Origin: Blautia luti
GTDB lineage: Bacteria > Bacillota > Clostridia > Lachnospirales > Lachnospiraceae
Direction of reading: 5' to 3'
DNA: 64,000 bases
Assembly: GCF_033096465.1 (NCBI RefSeq)
Contig: NZ_AP028156.1
Coordinates: 1,692,501-1,756,500 of the forward strand
Shown: positions 19,927 to 28,980 of the stretch, in pieces
Numbering within the stretch: position 1 is the stretch's first letter
How the letters are laid out: each line of letters opens with the position of its first letter
The notes under the pieces: model-generated
Database searches by the model: none
What the model saw: only the letters and a program-made list of their open reading frames with translations
Told to the model about the DNA's origin: nothing
Position numbers and translations under genes: made by a program

Positions 19927-20369
19927 GATTACTGATCCAGCGTGTAAATCACGCACAGGTTGCTGTAGATGGCAATATCTGCGGTAAAATCGGAAAAGGG
20001 TTGCTGGTTTTTATCGGCGTAGGGCACGAAGATACCAGGCAGATTGCTGATAAATATCTGAAAAAGCTCCTGGGGCTTCGTATTTTTGAGGATGAAAACG
20101 GGAAAACAAACCTGTCACTGGCAGATGTAAAAGGAGAACTTCTGATGATTTCCCAGTTTACGCTTTATGCAGACTGTAAACGTGGAAACCGCCCTGGTTT
20201 CACAAATGCAGGAGCGCCGGATATGGCCAATGAACTTTATCAGTATATGATCCAGGAAGCCCGGAAACAGATCCCGGTAGTGGAAGAGGGGATTTTCGGT
20301 GCAGATATGAAGGTTTCTTTAGAAAATGATGGACCTTTTACCATTATTCTGGATGAAGCAATTATGTAA
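19923..20369 (+). CDS. dtd: D-aminoacyl-tRNA deacylase
   Basis: This 148-residue protein hydrolyses D-amino acids (and glycine mischarged on tRNA-Ala) from tRNA. Signature motifs are MRLLIQRV at the N-terminus, [11 protein letters not shown] (SQFTL catalytic turn), [11 protein letters not shown] and the late NDGPFTIIL (GPFT). The start is placed at MRLL, where ATGA overlaps the upstream stop; an earlier in-frame ATG at 19866 lies within the upstream gene. Confidence 0.96.
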   Translation: MRLLIQRVNHAQVAVDGNICGKIGKGLLVFIGVGHEDTRQIADKYLKKLLGLRIFEDENGKTNLSLADVKGELLMISQFTLYADCKRGNRPGFTNAGAPDMANELYQYMIQEARKQIPVVEEGIFGADMKVSLENDGPFTIILDEAIM

Positions 20370-20414
20370 AGTTTCTAATTGAATTGTGTTGTCTGAAAAG
20401 GAGAGACATCCTCC

Positions 20415-21947
20415 ATGAAAAAGAGAAGGTATCTGCTTGCTGTGATCTGTCTTTTTATCGCAGTTGTATGTTCCGGGGGGTTCATACAATCTTCTGCAGT
20501 TACAGTTCAGGCGGCAGCAAAAACAACAGGTTTTGTTAAAAAAGGAAATTACTGGTATTTTTATGACAAAAAAGGAAAGCTGATAAAAGGATGGTATCAG
20601 CCTTCTTCCGGCCGTAAATACTATTTTGGAAAAACCGGTGCAGCCAAATCCGGTATCCTTACGATCAATGGGAAAAAATACTGTTTTAACGCAAAGGGAC
20701 GAATGCTGACTACCTGGCAGACGGTAAACGGCAAGACTTATTTCTTTGATGAAAAAAACGGATATATGTATACCGGATGGATTACCACTCCGGCAGGAAA
20801 TAAATACTATTTCTGGAAAGACGGTGTAATACGTTCCGGTTTTCATAAAGTAGGAAAAACCTATTATTGTTTTTCAAATAAGGGTAAAATGCTGAAAAAC
20901 TGCTTTCAGAAGAATGGCAGATCTACCTACTATCTGAAAGCTGATGGAAAGATGGCCAAAGGCCGTTATAAAGTCAAAGGCGTCTGGTATTCTTTTAACC
21001 GTAATAACGGACGACTGGTAAAAAATGGATGGTATAAAGAAACAGATGGTTCCTATTATTACGCTGCAGCTAATGGAAAACTGGTAAAGGGATTCTATAA
21101 ACCGGATGCCTATTACAGATATTTCAGGAAATCTGATTGTAAATTGCTGACTGGCTGGCAGGAGATAGATGGAGAACGATATTATTTTAAATCCACGAAT
21201 GGAATCCGTTATGACAGCTGTTTCCTGACTTTATCCGGACATCGCTATTATTTTCTGTCTGATGGGAAACTCTGTACCGGCAAATGGTTTTCCAAAAATG
21301 GATCTAGGTATTATGCACAACCAAATGGTGTACTGGCTACAGGATGGCTGAAGCTGAACAATAAAAAATATTATCTGAATCCGTCTACCGGTGCCCGCGA
21401 GACAGGGTGGGTGACTATTCGTGGCAAACAGTATTATTTCAGTCCGTCTACCGGAGCAATGGCAGTCAGGCAATGGATTGATAAGAATAATTACGTAGGA
21501 GATGACGGAGCACTGATTCCAGATTATCAAAAGGTTTCTTTCCGCTGGCCATTAAAAGGCTATAAGTATATCAGCAGTTATTTCGGAAAGAGACAGTCAC
21601 CAGGTGGTATTGGCTCCACAAGCCATAAAGGAATTGATATCCCGGCTCCTATAGGAACGCCCATCTATGCAGCTGCCGGCGGCACAGTTGTAGCTTTGCA
21701 AAAGCCTTCTGCAAGCGGCGGAGCAGGGTATTATACCATGATCAACCATGGGAGAGGACTGATCACCGAATATATGCATCAGTCCAAATTCTATCCAACC
21801 CTGAAAGTAGGAGCTACCGTAAGAAAAGGACAGATTATTGGTTATGTGGGAAATACAGGAAACAGTACAGGTGCTCATCTGCATTTCGGTGTTAAGGTAA
21901 ACGGTGTGAATCAGAATCCTTTAAACTATGTGAAACAACCATCCTGA
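20415..21947 (+). CDS. Secreted M23 endopeptidase with cell-wall-binding repeats
   Basis: The protein is 510 residues. A signal peptide (about 1-35, ending near VQAAA) is followed by roughly sixteen glucan/choline-binding-type repeats, each with a GW, YYF or YYY core, up to about residue 370. A C-terminal LytM/M23 peptidase domain carries HKGIDI, GGTVV, HGRGLITEYMHQ and the metal-binding HLHFG. It should bind wall polymers outside the cell and cut peptidoglycan cross-links. AAGGAG precedes the start. Repeat number may vary between strains. Confidence 0.9.
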   Translation: MKKRRYLLAVICLFIAVVCSGGFIQSSAVTVQAAAKTTGFVKKGNYWYFYDKKGKLIKGWYQPSSGRKYYFGKTGAAKSGILTINGKKYCFNAKGRMLTTWQTVNGKTYFFDEKNGYMYTGWITTPAGNKYYFWKDGVIRSGFHKVGKTYYCFSNKGKMLKNCFQKNGRSTYYLKADGKMAKGRYKVKGVWYSFNRNNGRLVKNGWYKETDGSYYYAAANGKLVKGFYKPDAYYRYFRKSDCKLLTGWQEIDGERYYFKSTNGIRYDSCFLTLSGHRYYFLSDGKLCTGKWFSKNGSRYYAQPNGVLATGWLKLNNKKYYLNPSTGARETGWVTIRGKQYYFSPSTGAMAVRQWIDKNNYVGDDGALIPDYQKVSFRWPLKGYKYISSYFGKRQSPGGIGSTSHKGIDIPAPIGTPIYAAAGGTVVALQKPSASGGAGYYTMINHGRGLITEYMHQSKFYPTLKVGATVRKGQIIGYVGNTGNSTGAHLHFGVKVNGVNQNPLNYVKQPS

Positions 21948-21984
21948 GTGTTCCTGTAAAATCAGCGAAAGAAGGTTACATAAT

Positions 21985-22440
21985 ATGTACATATATTTAC
22001 GTAAAGCTCAATATCATGAAACAGATCAAATGGGTATCATTCATCATTCCAATTATGTAAAATGGATGGAAGAAGCCCGGATTGGATATATGGATCAGAT
22101 GGGGTTCAGTTATAAAAAAGTAGAAGAACTGGGAGTGATATCTCCTGTAGTAGAAATTTCTGTTTCTTATAAAAAACAGGTTTCATTTGATGATGAGATT
22201 GAAATCCGTGTAAGTATAAAAAAATATAATGGTATTTCTCTGGAATTTAACTATGAATTCTTTAACCGGACTAAAAATGAAATCTGTACCACCGCATATT
22301 CCAGACATTGTTTCCTGAAGGATGAATGTCTGATTTCTGTTAAAAAGACAATTCCTGAACTGGATCATGCAATATCAGATTGTATGGGATCAAAAACAGA
22401 ACACACCGGAAGAGGCAACAGTAACACAGGAATATCTTAA
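21985..22440 (+). CDS. YbgC/FadM-type acyl-CoA thioesterase
   Basis: A hotdog-fold protein of 151 residues. YHETDQMGIIHHSNYVKWMEEARIGYM is split around the catalytic aspartate (about residue 14) and matches the 4HBT/YbgC family. SPVVEISVSYKKQVSFDDEI follows as the central strand. The last 25 residues (after IPELDHAI) are not family-like, so the C-terminus may be altered by a frameshift. The substrate acyl group is unknown. Confidence 0.82.
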   Translation: MYIYLRKAQYHETDQMGIIHHSNYVKWMEEARIGYMDQMGFSYKKVEELGVISPVVEISVSYKKQVSFDDEIEIRVSIKKYNGISLEFNYEFFNRTKNEICTTAYSRHCFLKDECLISVKKTIPELDHAISDCMGSKTEHTGRGNSNTGIS

Positions 22441-22584
22441 TGAACTGGAAGCAGATGTTTTATCTATTGATTTTCTGATCGCATTTGCAGGTTCAGAAAA
22501 GGGTGAACAGGTATTTGGCGCAGACCGGGCCAAACATATTATAATAAACTTTATATTACTATATTACATAGTAAATAATAACAT

Positions 22585-22634
22585 AACAGATACGTTAAAT
22601 GAGAAACATGGTTTATCGTATCTGTTTTATTTTT
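22585..22634. terminator. Terminator-like hairpin after the thioesterase gene
   Basis: AACAGATACG (22585-22594) pairs perfectly with CGTATCTGTT (22617-22626) and is followed by TTATTTTTTTATC. It lies 145 nt after the thioesterase stop. Confidence 0.8.
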
Positions 22635-22762
22635 TTATCATAGTTTGGTTTATTACTTTATATATGTGTGTTATATGTATACAAAGGGATTTTTACATAG
22701 TTTGATAGTGAAATAAGAGTGTTTTATATCTATACGACAAACGCGAGTTTTTCATATAGATA

Positions 22763-22791
22763 TTGCTTTAAAGCCACTTTCATGGTATAAT
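22763..22791 (+). promoter_or_regulatory. Promoter of the XerS-like recombinase gene
   Basis: TTGCTT at 22763-22768, 17 nt and TATAAT at 22786-22791. The inverted repeat ATATCTATA (22726-22734) / TATAGATAT (22755-22763) ends exactly at the -35 box and could be an operator or a recombinase-binding site. Confidence 0.6.
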
Positions 22792-22830
22792 TTTTGTGTT
22801 GACCAGTTTATATTCTAAAGGAGTTTTTCA

Positions 22831-23910
22831 ATGGACAATTACGCAGATTATAATGATAATAAAAAAGTTACTTACCATGAGCAAACCGATATTCTGAATA
22901 TCCTGAAGCTTCGTGCTGTTTTAAAAACGCTTCCTGATTTCTGTAAGGATTATTTTCGCGCTATGGATCCGCTTACTACTACAAAAACGCGAATTTCCTA
23001 TGCCTATGATATCCGTATCTTTTTCCAGTTTTTGCTGGATGAGAATCCTGTTTTTAAGGATTGTTCTATGAAAGATTTCACTGTGGATGTTTTGGATCAG
23101 ATTAAAGCAGTTGATATTGAGGAATATCAGGAATATCTGAAAGTCTACAAAAACGGGGACAAAACCGAGACAAACGGCGAACGTGGATTAAAGAGAAAAA
23201 TCTCTGCCTTAAGGAGCTTCTATGCATATTATTATAAGCATGAATTTATCAAAACTAATCCAACTGTTCTCATAGACGTTCCGAAAACTCATGAAAAAAG
23301 CATTATCCGACTTGATGCCGATGAAGTTGCTATGCTTCTGGATTATATAGAACACTGTGGCGATGAGCTTACCGGTCAGAAACGTGTTTATTACGAAAAA
23401 ACCAAGGAACGTGATTTAGCGATCGTTACTCTCCTGCTTGGTACAGGAATCCGTGTATCCGAGTGCGTAGGACTGGATGTTGAAGATGTGGATTTTAAAA
23501 ATAATGGAATTAAAGTCACCCGAAAAGGCGGCAATGAAATGGTGGTATATTTTGGCCGTGAAGTAGAAAAAGCCCTGAAAAAATATATAGAAGTCCGTGA
23601 AAATATAGTTTCCATAGCCGGGCATGAACACGCTCTCTTCTATTCTACCCAGAGAAAAAGAATCGGCATCCAGGCCGTTGAAAATCTGGTAAAGAAATAC
23701 TCCCGTGCAATCACGACTACCAAGAAAATCACTCCACATAAGCTTCGCAGTACCTATGGCACTGCTCTGTACCAGGAAACCGGTGATATTTACCTTGTAG
23801 CCGATGTATTAGGCCATAGAGACGTAAATACCACTAAGAAGCATTATGCAGCCATGGATGATGCCAGACGCCGTAAAGCAGCCACTGCAGTTCATTTACG
23901 GGAAGATTGA
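22831..23910 (+). CDS. XerS/XerD-like tyrosine recombinase
   Basis: The product is 359 residues. An N-terminal SAM-like core-binding domain (about 20-140) precedes a catalytic domain with the tyrosine recombinase set: Arg in TGIRVSECVGL, Lys in RKGGNE, HKLR, LGHRD and Tyr in KKHYAAMD. Length and N-terminal layout resemble the single chromosome-dimer recombinase XerS of streptococci (about 356 residues). No phage or element genes flank it, so it is probably a housekeeping enzyme. AAAGGAG precedes the ATG. Confidence 0.8.
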   Translation: MDNYADYNDNKKVTYHEQTDILNILKLRAVLKTLPDFCKDYFRAMDPLTTTKTRISYAYDIRIFFQFLLDENPVFKDCSMKDFTVDVLDQIKAVDIEEYQEYLKVYKNGDKTETNGERGLKRKISALRSFYAYYYKHEFIKTNPTVLIDVPKTHEKSIIRLDADEVAMLLDYIEHCGDELTGQKRVYYEKTKERDLAIVTLLLGTGIRVSECVGLDVEDVDFKNNGIKVTRKGGNEMVVYFGREVEKALKKYIEVRENIVSIAGHEHALFYSTQRKRIGIQAVENLVKKYSRAITTTKKITPHKLRSTYGTALYQETGDIYLVADVLGHRDVNTTKKHYAAMDDARRRKAATAVHLRED

Positions 23911-23928
23911 GTTCTTATATTTATATAT

Positions 23929-23978
23929 GCAGATGTATCCCGGATATCTTTCCCTGACAGAATCCGGGATACATCTGC
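23929..23978. terminator. Bidirectional terminator, 17-bp perfect inverted repeat
   Basis: The arms at 23929-23945 and 23962-23978 are perfectly complementary with a 16-nt loop. The repeat lies between convergent genes, at the point where the window's gene direction flips from plus to minus. Confidence 0.85.
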
Positions 23979-23996
23979 ATTACTTTTCAAATTTAC

Positions 23997-24257
23997 TTAT
24001 TCTTCATCGAAATCCGTCTCAAATACACCCTCAGGAGTGCGCATTGTCAGTACACCGAGATTAAACTCTTCATCCATAACAGTAATATGATATTCAAAGA
24101 TAATATCATCCTCAAATTTGGAAAGTAAAACATAGGATCCGTTCTCTTTTCCTTCAATCTGGTCACAAATGTCTCCATAAACCGCTTCACCGGAAATAGC
24201 TCTTGGATATCCGGCATCTTTAATTTTCTTTTCAATTGTTCTATACAGTTCTTCCAT
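23997..24257 (-). CDS. Small acidic protein of unknown function
   Basis: An 86-residue protein with an excellent ribosome site (AAAGGAG) before its ATG and terminators on both sides, so it is a real single-gene unit. It is predicted soluble, with an N-terminal helix (MEELYRTIEKKIKDAGY), a central beta-rich part (YVLLSKFEDDIIFEYHITV) and an acidic end (FETDFDEE). I do not recognise the family. Confidence 0.7.
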   Translation of the reverse strand: MEELYRTIEKKIKDAGYPRAISGEAVYGDICDQIEGKENGSYVLLSKFEDDIIFEYHITVMDEEFNLGVLTMRTPEGVFETDFDEE

Positions 24258-24540
24258 GTTAATCTCCTTTTATTCTTCTCACTATTTTAGTCTGGCAGAT
24301 AAAATTATCCCCTTCGCTGTTTGCTTATAGCCCAATAATGATTTTGCATTTTGCTAATTTATTGCTTCTGAATTTTTATTCATATATACACTATTTCTTC
24401 ATAATAACAGGTACAGTCACAAAATGCAACTAAAAAGGATATCTGCAATCACAATACAGGCAGATATCCTTTTGTTTACGCTATGTAGTTTTTAGTATCA
24501 AGTTATAATAAAAGACTGTTTTCCTGTTTGTTTTTATTTA
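24258..24540. other. Intergenic region with a terminator
   Basis: The stretch is AT-rich and holds the terminator at 24433-24473, which ends the minus-strand gene to its right. It should also contain the promoter of the gene at 23997, but no convincing -35/-10 pair with 16-18 nt spacing was seen. Confidence 0.5.
24433..24473. terminator. Terminator of the small P-loop gene
   Basis: A 14-bp perfect stem (AAAAGGATATCTGC with GCAGATATCCTTTT), flanked by A and T runs, lies downstream of the minus-strand gene at 24541. Confidence 0.82.
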
Positions 24541-24960
24541 TTATAAAGCCACTGCAATCTTATCGTGGAATGCTTCAGGAACTTCTTCTTTGTCTAAAGA
24601 TACGCTGATTACAAAAGTAACGTTAAACTGTTTGCCAATCTCATCTAACTGTGACAGAGTAGCTGTAATATCTTTGTCTTCCAGTTTCGCAACTTTAAGG
24701 AAGCTGTCAAGATATACCTGTTCAAGATCGTGATCCTGAGAAAGAATACCACAGATAAATCCAACAAATTCATCTGCATTCTTAATCGGGAATCCGGATA
24801 CATCAATGAGACGTACTTTGTTATTGAGTTCGTACATATGTTTTGTGCTCTTGTCTAAGTAGACAATGCTTCCATTTGCCTCTTTTACTGCACCATTTAC
24901 TTTATCTAACAGTACTTTTGTTTTGCCTTTGCCTTTCTTTCCTACAATCAGTTCAACCAT
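24541..24960 (-). CDS. Small P-loop ATPase-like protein
   Basis: The protein is 139 residues. The N-terminus MVELIVGKKGKGKTK is a Walker A loop. LEQVYLDSFL may be the Walker B strand, and TFVISVSLDKEEVP a sensor-like segment. It is often annotated as twitching-motility PilT-like in Lachnospiraceae, but it is far too short for PilT and no pilus genes are near. AAGGAGG lies 8 nt before this start; seven more in-frame codons exist upstream. Function unknown. Confidence 0.78.
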   Translation of the reverse strand: MVELIVGKKGKGKTKVLLDKVNGAVKEANGSIVYLDKSTKHMYELNNKVRLIDVSGFPIKNADEFVGFICGILSQDHDLEQVYLDSFLKVAKLEDKDITATLSQLDEIGKQFNVTFVISVSLDKEEVPEAFHDKIAVAL

Positions 24961-25026
24961 GCTGTTTTCCTCCTTAGACACATATAATATTAATTTTGAC
25001 TAAAAACTTCAATTAATATGTTATAT

Positions 25027-25055
25027 ATTATAGTGCATATTATTCAAAAACACAA
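25027..25055 (-). promoter_or_regulatory. Promoter of the small P-loop gene
   Basis: On the minus strand: TTGTGT (complement of 25050-25055), a 17-nt spacer and TATAAT (complement of 25027-25032), 67 nt before the start codon. Confidence 0.65.
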
Positions 25056-25162
25056 GTGGTATTTGCACTTTTTTGTGAATTTTTATTGAATTTTTTAAAT
25101 TTTATTATTCATTGAACCAAAGAGATGAATTTTTCAGTACCGTCCCTGTTGTCAGAAAATTT

Positions 25163-25711
25163 TTACCTGCCTGCCTTCTGTGTAAGAAAATGAAACAGTT
25201 CCAGATATTCTTTTTCCGTGTATTCAAATGGATGTACTTTATAATCTATAGAAATATGAACCAATGGCTTTTTTGTTGTCTGGGTCTCGTTAAGAAGATA
25301 CGTCAGATCGAACCAGAGCATGTCGTCATCAATTTCTTTTAACTGTTTTTTTTCTTCCTGGGTCAGTAAATTTCCCAGATATTTCTCGTAAATTAAATTC
25401 AGCAGAGATTCTTCCTGTCTTTTGTAGCCTGCCAGAGTCTTTTTGAATGGCCTTGGTACATCGGATAAATAACATTCGCTGGCATCATGGAGAAGGCATG
25501 CCAATGCCATACGGTCAGAACAGCCTCTTGCAAGAGCTTCTCTGGCACAGTTGATACAATGCTGCCCTACAGAAAAGAACGTCTGTACATGACCGTTTCC
25601 GCGGCAGATCAGGGACAGGGCATGTGCGATGTCTTCTATGCAGATCATATCCGGATCAGGATTTACCGGATCGATATGTCTGCCGGTGTAAGTTGTGATA
25701 CAGTCACTCAT
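25163..25711 (-). CDS. HD-superfamily phosphohydrolase (YfbR-like)
   Basis: A 182-residue metal-dependent HD protein: HVQTFFSVGQHC, LLHDASECYLSDVPRPFK and a late DDDMLWFDL supply the metal ligands. The layout resembles YfbR-type 5'-deoxynucleotidases, which remove phosphate from deoxynucleoside monophosphates. Its ATG overlaps the stop of the alarmone synthetase by 4 nt, so both are made from one mRNA and may act in nucleotide-pool control. Confidence 0.8.
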   Translation of the reverse strand: MSDCITTYTGRHIDPVNPDPDMICIEDIAHALSLICRGNGHVQTFFSVGQHCINCAREALARGCSDRMALACLLHDASECYLSDVPRPFKKTLAGYKRQEESLLNLIYEKYLGNLLTQEEKKQLKEIDDDMLWFDLTYLLNETQTTKKPLVHISIDYKVHPFEYTEKEYLELFHFLTQKAGR

Positions 25712-26517
25712 AATTGTTTTCTCCTGTTTTCTCGTGTAATGGGCAGCCCCATAGGAAGAAAGATTCCCTCTTCATCTTCTTCCTCCGGAGAGTTCTGAAT
25801 GATCACGTTTCGGATATTCTGCATCCGTTCATCCAGTGCTGCACTCTGCTTTGCACAGTCAGAAAGTTCATCCTGAAGAAATTTGATCTGATCCGGGGCG
25901 ATATTTTTCTTATATCTCATCTTATGCTCAAGGCTTGCCCAGAAGTCCATTGCTATAGTGCGAAGCTGTACTTCAACAGTTACAAATTTCTTGGTATTCT
26001 GCAAAAAGATCGGTACCTGTACGATCAGATGAAGACTTCTGTAGCCACTGGGTTTAGGATTTTTGATATAGTCCTTTTCCTCAATGAGGGTAATATCGTC
26101 CTGGTTCAAAAAACTTTCTGCGATCTCATAAATGTCGTCAGGAAAAGAACAGATGACTCTGACTCCTGCAATATCATTAATATTTTTTTCTATGGAATCC
26201 AATGTCAGAGGAATATTTTTTCTGCGTATTTTCCGCAGCAGACTGTCATAAGATTTTACCCGGGTCTTGATGCTTTCTATTGGATTTTTATCATACTGCA
26301 AAGAATATTCCTGATTTAAAACCTTGAATTTGGTCTCTATTTCCATAATTGCACATTTATAATAAGACATCAGCAGATCCATGGGCTTTTTGTTCTTCTC
26401 AAGCATCTCCAGGAATTCATCCGAAAGCAGACTGTTTCTTACAAATTCATCCCGCTTTCGTTCGATCAGATTTCTTCCCTGCTCCCTTAAATCTTTTAAT
26501 TCTTCTATGTTTCTCAT
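25708..26517 (-). CDS. relQ: Small alarmone synthetase (RelQ/YjbM type)
   Basis: A (p)ppGpp synthetase without the hydrolase or C-terminal regulatory domains, about 269 residues. Visible motifs are GVRVICSFPDDIYEIAE, KNPKPSGYRSLHLIVQVP and VEVQLRTIAMDFWASLEHKMRYK, which form the pyrophosphate-transfer site and acceptor pocket. ATG 26517 is chosen because GGAG lies 9 nt before it; upstream in-frame ATGs at 26532 and 26526 lack a site. It forms an operon with the HD hydrolase. Confidence 0.9.
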   Translation of the reverse strand: MRNIEELKDLREQGRNLIERKRDEFVRNSLLSDEFLEMLEKNKKPMDLLMSYYKCAIMEIETKFKVLNQEYSLQYDKNPIESIKTRVKSYDSLLRKIRRKNIPLTLDSIEKNINDIAGVRVICSFPDDIYEIAESFLNQDDITLIEEKDYIKNPKPSGYRSLHLIVQVPIFLQNTKKFVTVEVQLRTIAMDFWASLEHKMRYKKNIAPDQIKFLQDELSDCAKQSAALDERMQNIRNVIIQNSPEEEDEEGIFLPMGLPITRENRRKQL

Positions 26518-26535
26518 TTTCTTCATCTCCATTAA

Positions 26536-26572
26536 TTAAAAAACTGCAGTAACCATTTCAGTCACTGCAGTT
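26536..26572 (-). terminator. Terminator of the mre-min-rodA-dacF operon
   Basis: On the minus strand a 9-bp outer stem (ACTGCAGTT family, 26542-26550 with 26564-26572) is followed by TTTTTTAATTAA. It lies between the dacF-like stop and the relQ start. Confidence 0.82.
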
Positions 26573-26597
26573 ATTGTAGCACAAAAATGCCAATTAT

Positions 26598-27821
26598 TTA
26601 ACTGTTAATATTCTGAAGCAGAGAATTCATTTCCTGATACAGAAGATCTTTACTGGAGGCTCCCATCACAATAGATACGAAAGTCTTTCCGTAAGCATTC
26701 TGCGTCAGAATAGCCAGACAATTGCCGGCTGAGTCTGTTGTTCCTGTTTTTCCCCCAAGGATTGTCACATCTTTCGGCGGAGTTGCCTCTCCTGTAAGAT
26801 AATGATCAGTAGCCTGAAGGGTTGTACTCAATGCGGAACCATCTGCACCTGTATAATTAACTGTATAGGAAGACAACTGTGTAATTTCTGTAAATTCCTT
26901 ATACTTCATCGCTTCATTCAACATCAGATAAATATCATATGGTGTGGTATAATGATTTTCATCCTGAAGACCATGTGGATTAGTGAAATGTGTCCCTGTG
27001 CATCCCAGTGCTGCCGCATAGCTGTTCATCATTTGGACAAAATTCTCTGTACTTCCACCCACATATTCAGCGATAGCAGAAGCTGCATCATTTCCTGAAT
27101 ATACCAGAAGACAATGCAAAAGCTGATCCAATGTTACCTGATCACCTGCTGAGAACCCACACACCTGAGAACCTTCTTCCAATGTAACATTTTCCTGGGA
27201 AATCGTTACGTTATCATCCAGTTTCCCACTTTTCAATGCAAGCATTGCAGTCATGATCTTGGTAATACTTGCCGGATAAACCTTATCATAAATTCCCTTT
27301 GCATATAATACTTTATGGTTGTTCAGACTGAACAACAGACCGCTCTGATCATCTTCTAAAGATACATTCTGTATCTTGTCCACATCGCCTTTAGAAGAAA
27401 CACATAATTTCTGGGCAAAAGAGGTTGTTTTCATGTTTTCTTTTGAAGCCAGACTATTCGTAAAAACCTGTGAAGAATCAAATGCCTGAACCGGTTTTCC
27501 GACATAGTTTCCTCTCATGATCTGCATTGCCACATAAGCACCGCCTGCGGCCAGCACCAGTATGAGAAGAAGCAGTATCGTATGGCCGATTCGCTTCCCT
27601 CTGGCACGTTTATAACGGGATCTCTTCTGAACGGCAGCTTTTGCTTTTTTCTGTTCTGTCAGTTCCAGCTGTCGGGAAGGTCTCTGAGACTTTGGAAGTA
27701 CAGTCGTATGAACCGGTCTTGCACTTTCTTTTCTGATATTTCTGTTCCCTGACATATTTTTGTACGGTGTCGCTGACTTTTTCTCAGGTGTCTTCTGAGG
27801 AGATGACTTTCCTAATCTCAT
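26598..27821 (-). CDS. D-alanyl-D-alanine carboxypeptidase (DacF/PBP5 type)
   Basis: A low-molecular-mass penicillin-binding protein of 407 residues. The basic N-terminal tail (about 1-75) and one membrane helix (about 80-103) make it a type II membrane protein. The serine-peptidase motifs are SITK (in YPASITKIMTAML), SGN (in VYSGNDAAS) and KTG (in GGKTGTTDSAGN). It trims the terminal D-Ala of peptidoglycan stems. It overlaps rodA by 4 nt and is the last gene of the elongation/Min operon. The long cytoplasmic tail is unusual for PBP5 relatives. Confidence 0.92.
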   Translation of the reverse strand: MRLGKSSPQKTPEKKSATPYKNMSGNRNIRKESARPVHTTVLPKSQRPSRQLELTEQKKAKAAVQKRSRYKRARGKRIGHTILLLLILVLAAGGAYVAMQIMRGNYVGKPVQAFDSSQVFTNSLASKENMKTTSFAQKLCVSSKGDVDKIQNVSLEDDQSGLLFSLNNHKVLYAKGIYDKVYPASITKIMTAMLALKSGKLDDNVTISQENVTLEEGSQVCGFSAGDQVTLDQLLHCLLVYSGNDAASAIAEYVGGSTENFVQMMNSYAAALGCTGTHFTNPHGLQDENHYTTPYDIYLMLNEAMKYKEFTEITQLSSYTVNYTGADGSALSTTLQATDHYLTGEATPPKDVTILGGKTGTTDSAGNCLAILTQNAYGKTFVSIVMGASSKDLLYQEMNSLLQNINS

Positions 27822-28978
27822 AAGTATTCCTCTCTCCTGTCTATTTCCTTTTTCATGATTTCTTTGTTGTATGTGCTGCTCTGAAGACCTACATTGAGAA
27901 CAAGTCCCATACCAATATACAAACTGATCAGAGAAGTCAGTCCATAGCTTACAAATGGAAGAGGTGTACCTGTATTTGGTGCAAGTCCTGTAGCAACACA
28001 GATGTTAATAAAACTCTGAAGTGCAACCAGACCGCCTACGCCGCAGCAAAGGATCTTTCCTGACAGATCCTTCGCCCGCAGGCTCATCCGGATACATTCA
28101 AAAGAAATTGCCAGCAGCAACAATATGATTACCACACATCCCAGAAATCCATATTCCTCACCTGCAACTGCAAAAATAAAGTCTGTCTGATTCTCAGAAA
28201 CAAAATTACCCTGATTTACAGAAGTTACACTGTCATCACCACTTAATTTCTTTCCAACCAGCTCTCCTGATGCGATAGCAGTTTTGGAATTATTCTGCTG
28301 TTCGATATTATCTGAATATTCTTCATTTTCAGGATACAGGAAAGACATAATACGGTCTCTCTGATAATCTTTGATCAGTTTCTGATCCGGTTGGACCACA
28401 ATTGACAAAAAGATGATCAAAAGCGGTACTGCGATCAGGAGAGCCCCTCCTATGATCTTATAACTTAAACCTGCGATATAGATCATAATACAGAATATAA
28501 CAATAACAGTAATGGTATTTTTCAGGTCAGGCTGCTGCAGAATCAGAAACAACGGTACTGCAAGAAGTATTGCTGACAGTCCAAGAGTTTTCGGTGTATT
28601 CAGATGTTCCTCATTATCCATGAAAAATTTTGCAAAAAACACAATCAGTATAATCTTCGATAACTCTGTAGGCTGAAATGTAAAGGATCCGATACTGATC
28701 CATCTGGCTGCACCGTTGGCACTGTTTCCGGCAATACGTACTATCACCAGCATAACGATGTTAAATCCATACATGATCCACTGAAAATTCATCAGCCAGG
28801 AATAATCCATCAGTGACAATATTAACATAAAGATTACACCCAGAATCACTCCTACAAACTGTTTAGACTTCAGATCTGAAGCAGCAGTTCCAACCAGTGT
28901 AACACCAATCATACTGATGGCAAGCAGAAACACTACCAGTCTGAAATTATAAAATCGTAACTTATATTGCTTTAACAT
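27818..28978 (-). CDS. rodA: Peptidoglycan glycosyltransferase RodA (SEDS family)
   Basis: The protein is 386 residues with about ten membrane helices. SEDS signatures include NGAARWISIGSFTFQPTELSK, QPDLKNTITV and, near the end, LPFVSYGLTSLISLYIGMG. It polymerises glycan strands during side-wall growth together with the class B PBP encoded by mrdA in the same operon. RodA rather than FtsW is favoured by the mre/mrdA/min context. Confidence 0.93.
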   Translation of the reverse strand: MLKQYKLRFYNFRLVVFLLAISMIGVTLVGTAASDLKSKQFVGVILGVIFMLILSLMDYSWLMNFQWIMYGFNIVMLVIVRIAGNSANGAARWISIGSFTFQPTELSKIILIVFFAKFFMDNEEHLNTPKTLGLSAILLAVPLFLILQQPDLKNTITVIVIFCIMIYIAGLSYKIIGGALLIAVPLLIIFLSIVVQPDQKLIKDYQRDRIMSFLYPENEEYSDNIEQQNNSKTAIASGELVGKKLSGDDSVTSVNQGNFVSENQTDFIFAVAGEEYGFLGCVVIILLLLAISFECIRMSLRAKDLSGKILCCGVGGLVALQSFINICVATGLAPNTGTPLPFVSYGLTSLISLYIGMGLVLNVGLQSSTYNKEIMKKEIDRREEYL

Positions 28979-28980
28979 AT

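Larger units (their letters stand above)
22441..22830. other. AT-rich gap with terminator, inverted repeat and promoter
   Basis: This 390-nt gap holds a likely terminator (22585-22626), a 9-bp inverted repeat (22726-22763) and a promoter for the recombinase gene. A frame beginning inside the thioesterase gene (22367-22705) encodes an acidic stretch, NELEADVLSIDFLIAFAG, then turns into AT-rich nonsense. It may be a gene remnant but could not be assigned. Confidence 0.5.

Noticed and set aside
23900..24000. Replication terminus at the point where gene direction flips
   Set aside because: The flip and the XerS-like gene are suggestive, but an rRNA operon only 23 kb away and the short window make this unsafe without genome-wide skew.
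24541..24960. Twitching motility ATPase PilT
   Set aside because: Only the Walker A loop is shared; the protein is about one third of PilT length and no pilus genes are present.
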